Notes: a model not told the origin generated them from the letters alone. Positions 8,264-16,388 are shown, numbered from the stretch's first letter. The stretch: 26,539 bases of DNA from Bacillota bacterium (GCA_023441125.1 JAEZQV010000056.1:1-26539), one strand, 5' to 3'. Made by a program: numbers and translations.

Positions 8264-8960
8264 GCTGGAAAACATCAATGCCTTTTACGGCCAGTCGCAG
8301 GCGCTTGCTAATATTTCCATCGCCGTCCAGGAGGGTGAGTTTGTCACCATTCTGGGAGCCAATGGCGCCGGCAAAAGCACCATTATGAAAACCATCATGG
8401 GGTTGGTAAAAGCCAGGTCCGGCAGTATCAGCTTCCAGGGCCGGGATATCATCAATCGGCCGCCCTGGGAGCGGGCCAGTATCGGTATTGGCTATGTGCC
8501 GGAGGGACGGCGGGTTTTTCCGGACCTGACGGTGGAGGAAAACCTGAGGATGGGGGCCTATTGCGTTAAGGATAACCGGGTTGTTGCCAATAATATTGAA
8601 AAATCCTACGAGCTGTTTCCCCGGCTGAAAGAACGGCGCAGCCAACTGGCCAAAACTATGAGCGGCGGTGAGCAGCAGATGCTGGCTATCGCCCGGGCGC
8701 TGATGCTGAATCCCAGGCTGCTTTTAATCGATGAAATCTCCATGGGACTGATGCCCATCCTGGTTAACCATTCCCTGAGTATTGTCAAAAAATTGAACAG
8801 CGCGGGGTTAACCGTGCTGATGGTTGAACAAAACGCGAGCAAAGCCCTGAGCGTAGCCGACCGGGGTTACATCTTGAAAACCGGCAAAATTACCATGCAT
8901 GACTCCAGTGCTAACTTGCGCAACAATGCCGAGGTAGTAAAAGCTTACCTGGGTGAGTGA
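8250..8960 (+). CDS. livF: Branched-chain amino acid-type ABC transporter ATP-binding protein LivF
   Basis: The protein is an ABC ATPase of about 236 residues. Walker A is G-A-N-G-A-G-K-S-T (36-44), the signature is M-S-G-G-E-Q-Q-M, and the H-loop region reads M-V-E-Q-N-A. The stretch Y-V-P-E-G-R-R-V-F-P-D-L-T-V-E-E-N-L is diagnostic of LivF. Walker B ends I-D-E-I-S-M-G-L rather than D-E-P-S-x-G-L, a small departure. The start lies inside the livG end: ATG 8247, ATG 8250 or GTG 8256 are all possible. GGGGAAGG at 8239-8246 would suit GTG 8256 best by spacing, and the difference is three residues at most. It is the last gene of the importer and is followed by a terminator hairpin. Confidence 0.93.
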   Translation: MTVLKLENINAFYGQSQALANISIAVQEGEFVTILGANGAGKSTIMKTIMGLVKARSGSISFQGRDIINRPPWERASIGIGYVPEGRRVFPDLTVEENLRMGAYCVKDNRVVANNIEKSYELFPRLKERRSQLAKTMSGGEQQMLAIARALMLNPRLLLIDEISMGLMPILVNHSLSIVKKLNSAGLTVLMVEQNASKALSVADRGYILKTGKITMHDSSANLRNNAEVVKAYLGE

Positions 8961-9065
8961 CGGGCAGCGCTGTTTATAGGCAGCCGGCAAAGCAGGCGGG
9001 TGAGCTGGACGCCGCGACTGTTAACAGCTGGGCGCACAACAACATAAAAACCGTTAAAACGAAAG

Positions 9066-9101
9066 GACGCTATCACAACAGCTGTTTGTGGTAGCGTCTT
9101 T
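9066..9101 (+). terminator. Terminator after livF
   Basis: A 13-bp stem is formed by 9066-9078 (GACGCTATCACAA) and 9086-9098 (TTGTGGTAGCGTC, with one G-U pair) around a short loop, and it ends in a short T-run (9099-9101). The U-tract is weak but the stem is strong. The other 300 or so bases before the next gene (9102-9310) hold a small CTGCAA/TTGCAG hairpin near 9140-9162 and no gene that I can support. Confidence 0.6.
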
Positions 9102-9310
9102 GCCGGATTATAGGGCATCGTCCCGGGGTGAAGGAACCCACTGCAAGGAAATAGTTTTGCAGGAGAAGACGAGTTGCAGATAAAACTAGACTAAAATATC
9201 TGATAATGCTAAAATTATGACAATCCATTCGCTACAGCTGTTTTTTCACGCCGGTCCAGTGCTCCGGATAGTGCCATTTGCCCTGCAGCTTTAGTCAAGG
9301 GGGTAGAGGT

Positions 9311-11113
9311 GTGGAAACAATCAATACATACTATGCTGACTATAAGAGTTTAGTCAACTTTGTTAACAATCATCGCGGTCTTTTGTATTCCCCCGCTAAT
9401 CCGGCTGTGCTTGTGCAGCTATTCAGTTCTCGGTGCGAACCGGCCTTTTTGGCGGGAGTAGCTGCAGAAATTAGCGGGCTGCTTCCCCATGCCCATATTA
9501 TTGGCACAACTACATCCGGCGAGATTATGGACGGACAGGTCAGCGGCTTAAAAACGGTATTGGCCTTTTCCGTCTTTCAACACTGCTCACTGCAGTCCGG
9601 ACTTATTGCCAAAAATGAGCAGGATGATTTTGCTTTGGGCCGGCAGGCCGCCGAGTCGCTTGGCAGTGAACAGGCCAAAATATTGCTGCTTTTTGCTACC
9701 GCCTTGTCGGTAAATGCTAAGGAGATGCTGCTGGGTGTGCAGTCTGTTTATCCTCAGCTGCCTGTAGCCGGCGGGTACGCCGGCAGCCAGGCCCTCACAT
9801 CCCCCAGCTTTGTCTTGTGCGGCAGTGAGGTGAGCGACAGCGGGATCGCCGGGGTAGCGTTAACGGGCGAAAGCTTAGCAATTCATTGCTACTCGCATCT
9901 GGGCTGGCAGCCCATTGGCAAAGCAATGACCATCACCAAGGCAGACCGGACGCGCGTGTACACCATTGATCACCTGCCTGCCTATGAAGTTTATCGCAAA
10001 TACCTGGGTCTCGACGAAATTAAAAACTTTTCCAATGTCACCGAATATCCGCTGGTTGTCCAACGGCAGGGCGTACTGACGGCCCGAACCCCCAATGTCC
10101 GGTATGAGGATGGCTCAATCGGCTTTGCCGGGGAATTGACCGAGGGAGAAAAGGCCCGGTTCAGTTTTGGCCATATTGGCATCATTTCCGAGGCGGTTGA
10201 CAGCCTGTGCCGGCAGATCAGACAACAGCCGGCCCAGAGCATTTATGTATATTCCTGCGAATGCCGCCGGGGGTTTCTGCAGGAATCCAGCCGGATTGAA
10301 ACCGAGCCGCTGCAGAATATTGCTCCGACTGCCGGCTTTTTTACCCATGGCGAGTTTTTCCATGTAGATAGGACCAATCAGTTGCTCAACGCCACCATGA
10401 CGGTAGTCGTATTAGCTGAGACACCGGGAAGCTGCACGGCGGTACCGGCGGCGCCTCAGCCGGCAACCCCCCGCCGCCCGGAATTGCTGTGCATAGATAA
10501 GGTCGTCGAACGGAATACCGGCGTTTTAAAGGCGTTAACCCATCTGGTTAACACAGTAACGGCTGAACTGGTCAGCGCCAATGAGAAGCTGAATTACATT
10601 AGTCTGCATGACTCGCTGACCGGGCTATATAACCGTACTTTTTTCGAGCAGGAGATGAGACGGCTGGATGCCCTGCCTGAGCCGGCAGGAGTATTGGTAT
10701 GCGATCTCGATTTTTTAAAAAAAATAAATGATACGTTGGGACATCATAGCGGCGACCGGATTTTGCGGTTAGCTGCCGACGTAATTACCTATTCTTGTCC
10801 GCAAGAGGCTATTATCGCCCGGATTGGCGGGGATGAATTCGCCATATTGCTTGTTGCTGCCGATCTTTCCAAGCTGGCCGATATTGCCCGGGCGATATCG
10901 GCTGAAGCAGCTGAACTCCGCCGGCAAAACCGGGAAAGGCTGCTGTTTTTATCCGTTGGCTATGCCCTCAAAGAACCGGGCGGTCGGGCCAGTATGAGCG
11001 AGGCGTTTAAACTGGCTGATGCCAATATGTATCATAATAAGCTGGCTGCTAAGGCCGGTAACCGCCGGGAGATTATTCCCAGTATTAAAACCTTCATTAA
11101 AAAGGAAGAATAG
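9311..11113 (+). CDS. FIST-domain diguanylate cyclase (FIST_N, FIST_C, GGDEF)
   Basis: This is a 600-residue protein with no membrane segments. Residues about 25-215 resemble the FIST N domain (I-I-G-T-T-T-S-G-E-I near 63-72) and about 225-365 the FIST_C domain. A short helix leads to a GGDEF domain (about 430-595). The catalytic motif R-I-G-G-D-E-F (504-510) and metal Asp D465 in C-D-L-D-F are intact, so it should make c-di-GMP from GTP. The usual inhibitory RxxD site five residues before GGDEF is replaced (P-Q-E-A), so product feedback is probably lost. GTG 9311 has AGGGGG at 9298-9303. FIST is a predicted small-ligand sensor proposed to bind amino acids; here it follows the liv importer. 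The gene converges on an HD-GYP phosphodiesterase. Confidence 0.88.
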   Translation: METINTYYADYKSLVNFVNNHRGLLYSPANPAVLVQLFSSRCEPAFLAGVAAEISGLLPHAHIIGTTTSGEIMDGQVSGLKTVLAFSVFQHCSLQSGLIAKNEQDDFALGRQAAESLGSEQAKILLLFATALSVNAKEMLLGVQSVYPQLPVAGGYAGSQALTSPSFVLCGSEVSDSGIAGVALTGESLAIHCYSHLGWQPIGKAMTITKADRTRVYTIDHLPAYEVYRKYLGLDEIKNFSNVTEYPLVVQRQGVLTARTPNVRYEDGSIGFAGELTEGEKARFSFGHIGIISEAVDSLCRQIRQQPAQSIYVYSCECRRGFLQESSRIETEPLQNIAPTAGFFTHGEFFHVDRTNQLLNATMTVVVLAETPGSCTAVPAAPQPATPRRPELLCIDKVVERNTGVLKALTHLVNTVTAELVSANEKLNYISLHDSLTGLYNRTFFEQEMRRLDALPEPAGVLVCDLDFLKKINDTLGHHSGDRILRLAADVITYSCPQEAIIARIGGDEFAILLVAADLSKLADIARAISAEAAELRRQNRERLLFLSVGYALKEPGGRASMSEAFKLADANMYHNKLAAKAGNRREIIPSIKTFIKKEE

Positions 11114-11135
11114 GGTGCTAGCCCTGTTCTTTAAT
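11106..11135 (+). terminator. Hairpin overlapping the end of the FIST-GGDEF gene
   Basis: AAGAATAGGG (11106-11115) pairs with CCCTGTTCTT (11122-11131, one mismatch/G-U position) and is followed by TTAATAAA. The stem includes the stop codon. It is a modest intrinsic terminator separating this gene from the convergent HD-GYP gene. Confidence 0.5.
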
Positions 11136-11238
11136 AAAGTTCATTACCTGTGTAAATGCTTTCCAGATGCTGCTTAATCTGCAGAATTTCGTTGTATACG
11201 CAGCGCGGGCTAGCGTCTTGTGGGAGGTGGGAATGGGA

Positions 11239-12282
11239 TTATTCCAGGATGGCAACGATCGCTATTTTTTCATGGTTATCGAGATCAAGCAAACGGCCGT
11301 CAGCCAATTGTATGACCGGTTTGGCATTGGCGATGTTACCGACCTGAACCACCTGGCCCTGTTCGCCATTGCTTAATATTACCCTGGTGCCGATTAAATA
11401 GCGCCATAGCTTGGCTAACAGGGTTAAGCAGATAATGGAATCCAGCTGGTTGCCCATATTGCCAAGCATCAGATTTATCGCCGTGAAAGGCGGCAGCTTT
11501 TTCCGGTAAGACCGCTCGGTGGTCATGGCATCATATACGTCGGCAACAGCGACAAATTTGGCCAAGATGTTTATGTCGCCACCTTTCAAGCCCAGCGGGT
11601 AGCCACTGCCATTCTCTCTTTCGTGGTGCTGCAAAACTCCTAATTTCACCTCTTTGGCAATTTCGTGGCAATCAACCAGTAAATTGTAGCCCTGCATGGC
11701 ATGGGTCTTCACAATTTCCATTTCCTCGGCTGACAATGGCCCCGGCTTATCGAGCAGTCTCTGCGGGATCAGGGCTTTGCCGATATCGTGCAGCAGTCCG
11801 GCTAATATTAGGTTTTTCAATTGTGTCCGTTGGAATCCCATCCATTTGCCAAGTAAACCGGTGAGTATGGCAACGTTCAGAGAATGACTGAAGGTGTAGG
11901 CATGGTGTGTTTTGACCCGGTACAGACTGTCCAGAACGCCCTCGACATCAATCATCAGCTCAATGTAGTTTTCGGCCAGTTCTTTACATTCGGCAATCGG
12001 TACTTCTTTGAATTTCTGTACTTTCGTAAATGTTGCCGCCACCAAGTCCAGCGTTTCTTTGTAAGTGCTAATAAATGGCCGGCTGCATCGGCTGGATCTT
12101 TCCGATTTTTTTACTCTGACGCTAATAATCCCCCAATTATGGAGATTTTTTATATAATCATCTGTAAGAACTACTCCCCGGTCCAGCAGGATTTGTCCGT
12201 TTTCGGCGATTACCGGTTGGGCAATGACCATACCGGGCCGGAGGTCTTTTGTTAATATTAATTCGTGTATCGAAAAAGTCAT
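11239..12282 (-). CDS. HD-GYP domain c-di-GMP phosphodiesterase
   Basis: The 347-residue protein has an N-terminal D-L-R-P-G-M-V-I-A-Q-P-V segment, common at the start of Bacillota HD-GYP proteins. An HD-GYP domain (about 125-290) follows, with H-S-L-N-V-A (133-138), H165-D166 in L-L-H-D-I-G-K, and H-H-E-R-E-N-G-S-G-Y-P (219-229). The metal-binding and GYP residues are all there, so it should hydrolyse c-di-GMP. The last 50 residues form a small beta-rich tail (N-G-E-Q-G-Q-V-V), also usual in this group. AGGAG lies about 17 bases before the ATG, a weak spacing. No receiver or transmembrane sensor domain is present. It faces the FIST-GGDEF gene, making a synthesis/breakdown pair. Confidence 0.9.
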   Translation of the reverse strand: MTFSIHELILTKDLRPGMVIAQPVIAENGQILLDRGVVLTDDYIKNLHNWGIISVRVKKSERSSRCSRPFISTYKETLDLVAATFTKVQKFKEVPIAECKELAENYIELMIDVEGVLDSLYRVKTHHAYTFSHSLNVAILTGLLGKWMGFQRTQLKNLILAGLLHDIGKALIPQRLLDKPGPLSAEEMEIVKTHAMQGYNLLVDCHEIAKEVKLGVLQHHERENGSGYPLGLKGGDINILAKFVAVADVYDAMTTERSYRKKLPPFTAINLMLGNMGNQLDSIICLTLLAKLWRYLIGTRVILSNGEQGQVVQVGNIANAKPVIQLADGRLLDLDNHEKIAIVAILE

Positions 12283-12400
12283 AAACGCTTACACCATACT
12301 CCTGAACAAATTTCTGGTTTTTTTTCGTAGTTATCCCAATTTTCTACTTTATCCATAATTTTAGGACAAATACTTTCTAAATACTATTAGGTCAAGTCCC

Positions 12401-12442
12401 AAAAAAAAATAGTAGTTATTGTATTTTGATAACAATAACTAC
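12401..12442 (-). terminator. Strong terminator for the PAS/PucR-type regulator gene
   Basis: On the minus strand an 11-bp perfect stem (12442-12432 with 12422-12412) and a 9-base loop are followed by nine U residues (complement of A 12401-12409). It ends the regulator transcript about 110 bases past its stop, before the HD-GYP gene. A second 7-bp hairpin (GACAGAA/TTCTGTC) lies near 12458-12478. The region 12283-12400 upstream of the HD-GYP gene is AT-rich, with no clear sigma-A promoter that I could place. Confidence 0.8.
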
Positions 12443-12549
12443 CGCTCTGTTACCTGACAGAAGGGATAGTTTCTGTCGGCTATCGGCAACAGTGCTTAGC
12501 GCAAGCCGTATTTTTTAGGCGGGCTGAGTTTGTTCTGCCGCAGCCTGGA

Positions 12550-14166
12550 TCAGGGCCGATAGCCGGCCTTATGCAGTAATTCCCACACTTTTAGATGCAT
12601 TGTAAGTGTTACCCGCGTTTCCATATTGTCTAACGACATGCCCAGGAGTTCTTCGATACGATGTTTACGCCAGATCGCGGTGTTATGGTGGATATAGAGC
12701 TTTTTGGCAACCGCTTTTAGACTTTCATCGGCCAGAATACATTTTAAAGTCAGCAGCAAGTTGCCGCCGCGCAGTTCGTCATATTCGGCCAGGCAGCCAA
12801 TCGTATTGTTGGCAAGCGCGGTAACGTTCTCATCCTTTATGAGCTGAAAAGCGATTTTATACAGGCCGATATCATCAAAATGGGCTTGCCGCGGCAAATT
12901 CCCTGAAGCAGCAACAATAGCGGCGCGATAAGCCTTCTCATATACGTCCCGGATGTTTAACGGAATGCGGGATGTGCCTGAGATCCCGATGATGACCTCC
13001 AGGGCAGGGAACTGACTGGTTATTTTGCCGGCCAGCACACTGGCAAAAGCCAATTGGCTTTGCTTGGATAACTGCAGCTCATCTGCGATCGGCAGCAGGA
13101 GAATAATGTTATTGTGTAAGCTCCATACTTTATCGCCGCATATTTTATACAGCCAGATGAGCACCCGCTGTTTTAGCGTCGCCAGATCGCCGTCGCTATG
13201 AGTGGTCTCCGGGTCATTGTTTTCCTTATCTGTTGCCTGAATTACAAAACAGCAATAGGCGGCATTCTTTTCAATGCCAAACTCACTCAGCGCTTTGCCT
13301 GCATATTCCAGGGGATAATCATTCGTTAGCAGCCTGTTTAGATAATCACTGCGGGTCTTAAGCTGGTTAAGCAGCAGCAGCTCTTTTTCCGCAGTTTTAA
13401 TTCTTTCCTCAGATTGCTTTTTTTTTGTGATATCCTGTGTAATGCCTATGATCTTTGCAATCTGCCCCTGGCGGCAGGTTATGGAACTGCAGCGGGCATA
13501 CAGCCAGTTGATCGAACCATCGGCCTTTATAATCCGGAATTCCACTTCCGGGCTGGTTTCCCGGGCGGTTCGGGCGATTGTCTCCCGTATTGACTCGATA
13601 TCTTCCGGATGAACGCGTGAACGACAAAAGTCAAGGGTGGGAACAATTGCCTGCGGGTTCAGTCCGAAGTTGCGATACTGCTGATCCGACCAAAAGAGAG
13701 TATTGTTGCCAGGATCCCATTCATAATACCCCAGCTTGGCAATTTGCTGCACTCTTTCCAGTTTATCTTTACAGCCGGTTAATTTGGCGATGATCCGCTG
13801 CTCTTTCGTTATATCATACACTATACCCAGCAAAGACTCTGTTTTCTGACTGTCGTTCGTTTCCGGCAGGAGTGAGATGTGGTAGCATCTTTTACCGGTT
13901 TGGATTTGAAAGATTTCTTTTTCGGCATTCGTAAAGGCCCGGTTCATGTGGCAGCTGCATATTTCAAAATTTTGCGGACTAAGCGGCAGGTAGCGGAAGT
14001 TCTTACCGACAAGGTTTTGTGGTACTATGCCAATATAGGGGTCCATATAACTTACCTGGACAAGTTCTCCCTCGTAGTTTAGCCTGCATACTAAAACAGG
14101 TACCAGGGCTGCGGCTTCAGGCAAAGGTATTCCTTTCTGATGCATTTTAACACAACACTCTTTCAT
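12550..14166 (-). CDS. PAS-domain PucR/CdaR-type transcriptional regulator
   Basis: This is a 538-residue cytosolic protein. A PAS-like domain spans about 20-120 (ending G-I-V-Y-D-I-T-K-E). A second PAS_3-type domain spans about 145-250 (Y-Y-E-W-D-P-G-N-N, E-F-R-I-I-K-A-D-G-S, ending G-I-T-Q-D-I-T-K-K) and is followed by a coiled-coil helix. A central degenerate GGDEF/CdaR-like domain comes at about 285-420, and a C-terminal PucR helix-turn-helix at about 470-525 (L-K-A-V-A-K-K-L-Y-I-H-H-N-T-A-I-W-R-K). It should bind DNA in response to a ligand or redox cue sensed by PAS. AGAGGA precedes ATG 14166. Its target is not shown. Neighbours are the c-di-GMP genes and the cobalt transporter, and it may control itself or the upstream panB/mttB/liv set. 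I see no gene in 14167-14420. Confidence 0.85.
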   Translation of the reverse strand: MKECCVKMHQKGIPLPEAAALVPVLVCRLNYEGELVQVSYMDPYIGIVPQNLVGKNFRYLPLSPQNFEICSCHMNRAFTNAEKEIFQIQTGKRCYHISLLPETNDSQKTESLLGIVYDITKEQRIIAKLTGCKDKLERVQQIAKLGYYEWDPGNNTLFWSDQQYRNFGLNPQAIVPTLDFCRSRVHPEDIESIRETIARTARETSPEVEFRIIKADGSINWLYARCSSITCRQGQIAKIIGITQDITKKKQSEERIKTAEKELLLLNQLKTRSDYLNRLLTNDYPLEYAGKALSEFGIEKNAAYCCFVIQATDKENNDPETTHSDGDLATLKQRVLIWLYKICGDKVWSLHNNIILLLPIADELQLSKQSQLAFASVLAGKITSQFPALEVIIGISGTSRIPLNIRDVYEKAYRAAIVAASGNLPRQAHFDDIGLYKIAFQLIKDENVTALANNTIGCLAEYDELRGGNLLLTLKCILADESLKAVAKKLYIHHNTAIWRKHRIEELLGMSLDNMETRVTLTMHLKVWELLHKAGYRP

Positions 14167-14420
14167 ATTGTCCTCTTTAATTTTTTTCTGTTAGGCGATG
14201 ACGATAAGCTACTACTGTCCAAACAGCCTTCCCTCAGTATTCCGCTTAATCTTCAGATTTCCTTTTTTTGTATTGCTTTGCGCCAAAAAAAGTATTGGGC
14301 TTGCCGCAATCACATAGGCAGGACTGAGCAGGAGCAAGTTTGTCCGGAGCAACCATTGCCGGTCTTAGCAAGCCCTAAGCCGGCTTGTTAAATTTTTATC
14401 ATTTACCAGGAAATTTCAGA

Positions 14421-14449
14421 TTGATTTTTGTATACACAGATGCTATAAT
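14421..14449 (+). promoter_or_regulatory. Orphan sigma-A promoter pointing into a non-coding region
   Basis: TTGATT (14421-14426) and TATAAT (14444-14449) are exactly 17 bases apart. There is no + strand protein gene downstream; the transcript would run into the strong terminator ending at 14598. The spacer holds GTATACAC (14430-14437), a motif repeated in the transcribed part, so a repressor or activator could act here. Confidence 0.65.
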
Positions 14450-14455
14450 GAATGC

Positions 14456-14600
14456 AAGAATAAAGTATACATAGCCGGTCGGCGTCAGAATGAACAGTGT
14501 GTTCGGGGTCTGCCGCCGGCCGTGTCAAGTATACACCTGAATAAAAGATCCCATCTTAGAGTTTCGGAATTGTCGGAAACTCCAAGATGGGATCTTTTCA
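14456..14600 (+). ncRNA. Candidate small non-coding RNA of about 145 nt
   Basis: The stretch has its own promoter (14421-14449) and an intrinsic terminator (14543-14598) but no convincing reading frame. The body can fold: GTATAC 14465-14470 with GTATAC 14529-14534, then GCCGG-U-CGGC 14474-14483 with GCCGCCGGC 14512-14520 (one bulged base), enclosing GAAC 14492-14495 with GTTC 14501-14504. It does not match any sRNA or riboswitch I know. It could act in trans, or be antisense to a longer cbiO 3' region if read-through occurs. The paired GTATAC copies could alternatively be DNA operator sites. Confidence 0.5.
14543..14598. terminator. Strong bidirectional terminator between the candidate sRNA and cbiO
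   Basis: A 15-bp perfect stem (14543-14557 with 14584-14598), one A-C mismatch, and 7 more base pairs (14559-14565 with 14576-14582) close a 10-base loop. The outer four pairs are A-T, so each strand ends the hairpin with four U residues. It stops the cbiMQO transcript on the minus strand and the small RNA transcript on the plus strand. Confidence 0.88.
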
Positions 14601-14682
14601 ATTGCCAGGCTCCGAAAGCGGACGGCGGCGTTGACTGTCCGGGCGTTCAGCCGGCGGAAATTCAGTTCGCTTTTACACTGTA

Positions 14683-15435
14683 TCACTGCGAGCCGCAGAC
14701 AGGGCACCCCTGCATGCGAAACGGTTTTTCCAGGCGGGCGCTCTGTAGCAGTTCTGCATTGCTGAAAATCTCCAGAGTGGGGCCGTCGGCGATGATGGTG
14801 CCGGCACTTAAAACAACAGTGCGGGCGCAGAGGTCCAGAACCAGGTCAAGATCGTGAGTGGCAATGATTTTGGTATGTTCAAATGTTTTTAAAAGATTGA
14901 TTAACTGACGGCGGGCCAAGGGGTCAAGACCGGCGGTAGGTTCGTCCATAACCAAAATAGAGGGCTCCATTGCGAGCACGGCGGCAATGGCAACCGACCG
15001 TTTCTGGCCGCCTGACAGCCGGTAAGGCGTACGGTCCTTGAGGTGAAGGGCATCCACCGTGGTTAAAGCCGCTGTGACCCGGGCATCCACTTCGGCGGGC
15101 GGCAGTCCCATATTCAGGGGACCAAAGGCTACATCATCATAGACGGTAGGCATAAACAACTGATCGTCCGAATTCTGAAAAACCATACCTACCGCGCGGC
15201 GGATATGGGGTAAAGTCTGTTTGGTCACCGGATAACCGCCGATATTAATGGAACCCTCCGTAGGAAAAAGTACGCCGATCAAGTGGGACAGCAGCGTAGT
15301 CTTGCCTGAACCGTTGGCGCCGACGATGGCCACAGACTCACCGTGCGTTATGCGGACAGACAGCCCGCGCAGCGCTTCGGTATGATCAGGGTAAGTGTAT
15401 TTTACTTCCTTAAGTTCAACAATATGATGGCTCAT
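14683..15435 (-). CDS. cbiO: Energy-coupling factor cobalt/nickel transporter ATPase CbiO
   Basis: The 250-residue ABC ATPase of an ECF transporter has Walker A G-A-N-G-S-G-K-T-T (39-47), Q-loop V-F-Q-N-S-D-D-Q-L-F (85-94, typical of CbiO/EcfA), signature L-S-G-G-Q (140-144) and Walker B L-V-M-D-E-P (161-166). It drives cobalt or nickel uptake with CbiQ and CbiM. Its ATG shares one base with the cbiQ stop (TAATG), so it is translationally coupled. The last ten residues contain C-P-V-C (244-247), a two-cysteine tail that is not part of the ATPase fold and could bind metal or act as a thiol switch. Confidence 0.93.
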   Translation of the reverse strand: MSHHIVELKEVKYTYPDHTEALRGLSVRITHGESVAIVGANGSGKTTLLSHLIGVLFPTEGSINIGGYPVTKQTLPHIRRAVGMVFQNSDDQLFMPTVYDDVAFGPLNMGLPPAEVDARVTAALTTVDALHLKDRTPYRLSGGQKRSVAIAAVLAMEPSILVMDEPTAGLDPLARRQLINLLKTFEHTKIIATHDLDLVLDLCARTVVLSAGTIIADGPTLEIFSNAELLQSARLEKPFRMQGCPVCGSQ

Positions 15436-16244
15436 TAGCGGACCCCCATTAGTAATTTACCCAGCAGCTCCGGCACGTCAACCAGGCGTGTACCCAGAAA
15501 AAACAGCAGCCAGAATGAGAAATAGAACAGGTCGGCCGAGGACAGGGTGTTCGTGCGCATCAGGCGGACTTCACCGTCAAAACCCCGGCAGAGCATAGAC
15601 TGATAAATGCGGTTGGCGCGGTCAATAGAACGAATGAGCAATTGGCCAAGAAGTGAGCCCCAGGCCCTGAACTGGATGCCTTCGCCATGAAACGAACGGA
15701 GGCTGTAAGCGATGGTACAGCGAATAAATTCTTCCACCAATACGTGCAGATAGCGGTACATGAACAACAGTTGAATTACGATAATTTTGGGGACACCAAT
15801 GCGCAACAGCGCGGAGCCGATAGCGTCAATTCCCGTTGTCGCCACTAAAACCAGGGCGGCGGTAACGGTTAACAGCAGCCGCAGGGCGATGGAAAGAAAC
15901 GAAACCCAGCCGCCGGTAATTACCACAGAATAGAGTCTGACAACCGGGGTATGGTCAAACAGGGGATTGAAGATGCCAATAAATATAATAAAGGGCGCGG
16001 CAATCAATAATCGCTTGAAGATAAGCGCCTGCGGGAGTTGGCCTAATGAGATTGTAATCAGCGGAAAAAGAAACAGCGGCAAAAGGCCGGTGATTTCGTA
16101 TTTGTTAAAGGAAGTGACTGTTATAATAAAAATAAGCGTTATAATCAACTTAACGCAAGGGTTAAGACGATGGATGACCGTGTTTTGCGTGGCAAGAATG
16201 TCAAGATAGCGTAAATCCATCCAATTGGCTTCTGCTTTTAACAT
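15435..16244 (-). CDS. cbiQ: Energy-coupling factor cobalt transporter transmembrane protein CbiQ
   Basis: This is a 269-residue T-component with about five hydrophobic segments. Its N-terminal L-N-P-C-V-K-L and the cytoplasmic coupling helices with R-S-I-D-R-A-N-R-I-Y-Q-S-M-L-C-R-G-F-D-G-E (about 208-228) are diagnostic of CbiQ/EcfT: the A/S-R-A/G type motif and M-x-x-R-G contact the ATPase grooves. AGAGG precedes the ATG at 16244. It links CbiO to the metal-binding CbiM and sits between them in the operon. Confidence 0.92.
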   Translation of the reverse strand: MLKAEANWMDLRYLDILATQNTVIHRLNPCVKLIITLIFIITVTSFNKYEITGLLPLFLFPLITISLGQLPQALIFKRLLIAAPFIIFIGIFNPLFDHTPVVRLYSVVITGGWVSFLSIALRLLLTVTAALVLVATTGIDAIGSALLRIGVPKIIVIQLLFMYRYLHVLVEEFIRCTIAYSLRSFHGEGIQFRAWGSLLGQLLIRSIDRANRIYQSMLCRGFDGEVRLMRTNTLSSADLFYFSFWLLFFLGTRLVDVPELLGKLLMGVR

Positions 16245-16348
16245 AAATCAACCTCTTTCCTAAGAAAAACACGGCTCGCACTGAACCGGGAGAAAAAATA
16301 AGGCCGCGAACAAAAGCAGCTGCATTGCATTGCTGGTGAAAGCCAGAA

Positions 16349-16373
16349 CGGGATACGTATAAACCGTATCCCG
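16349..16373 (-). other. Hairpin between cbiM and cbiQ
   Basis: A perfect 9-bp stem (CGGGATACG 16349-16357 with CGTATCCCG 16365-16373) lies just past the cbiM stop on the minus strand. No U-run follows. It probably stabilises the cbiM message or dampens downstream expression rather than terminating it. Confidence 0.5.
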
Positions 16374-16388
16374 CCTTGCCGTATACTA

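Noticed and set aside
2554..14228. The identical 15-base word ACTGTCCAAACAGCC at 2554-2568 and 14214-14228, upstream of mttB and the PAS/PucR regulator, with a 10-base relative near 17791
   Set aside because: Across a window of this size roughly 0.6 such 15-base coincidences are expected by chance counting both strands, so I do not claim a shared operator.
14585..14857. Plus-strand frames near 14522-14857 as proteins
   Set aside because: They run through the terminator hairpin or lie antisense to cbiO and show no protein-like pattern.
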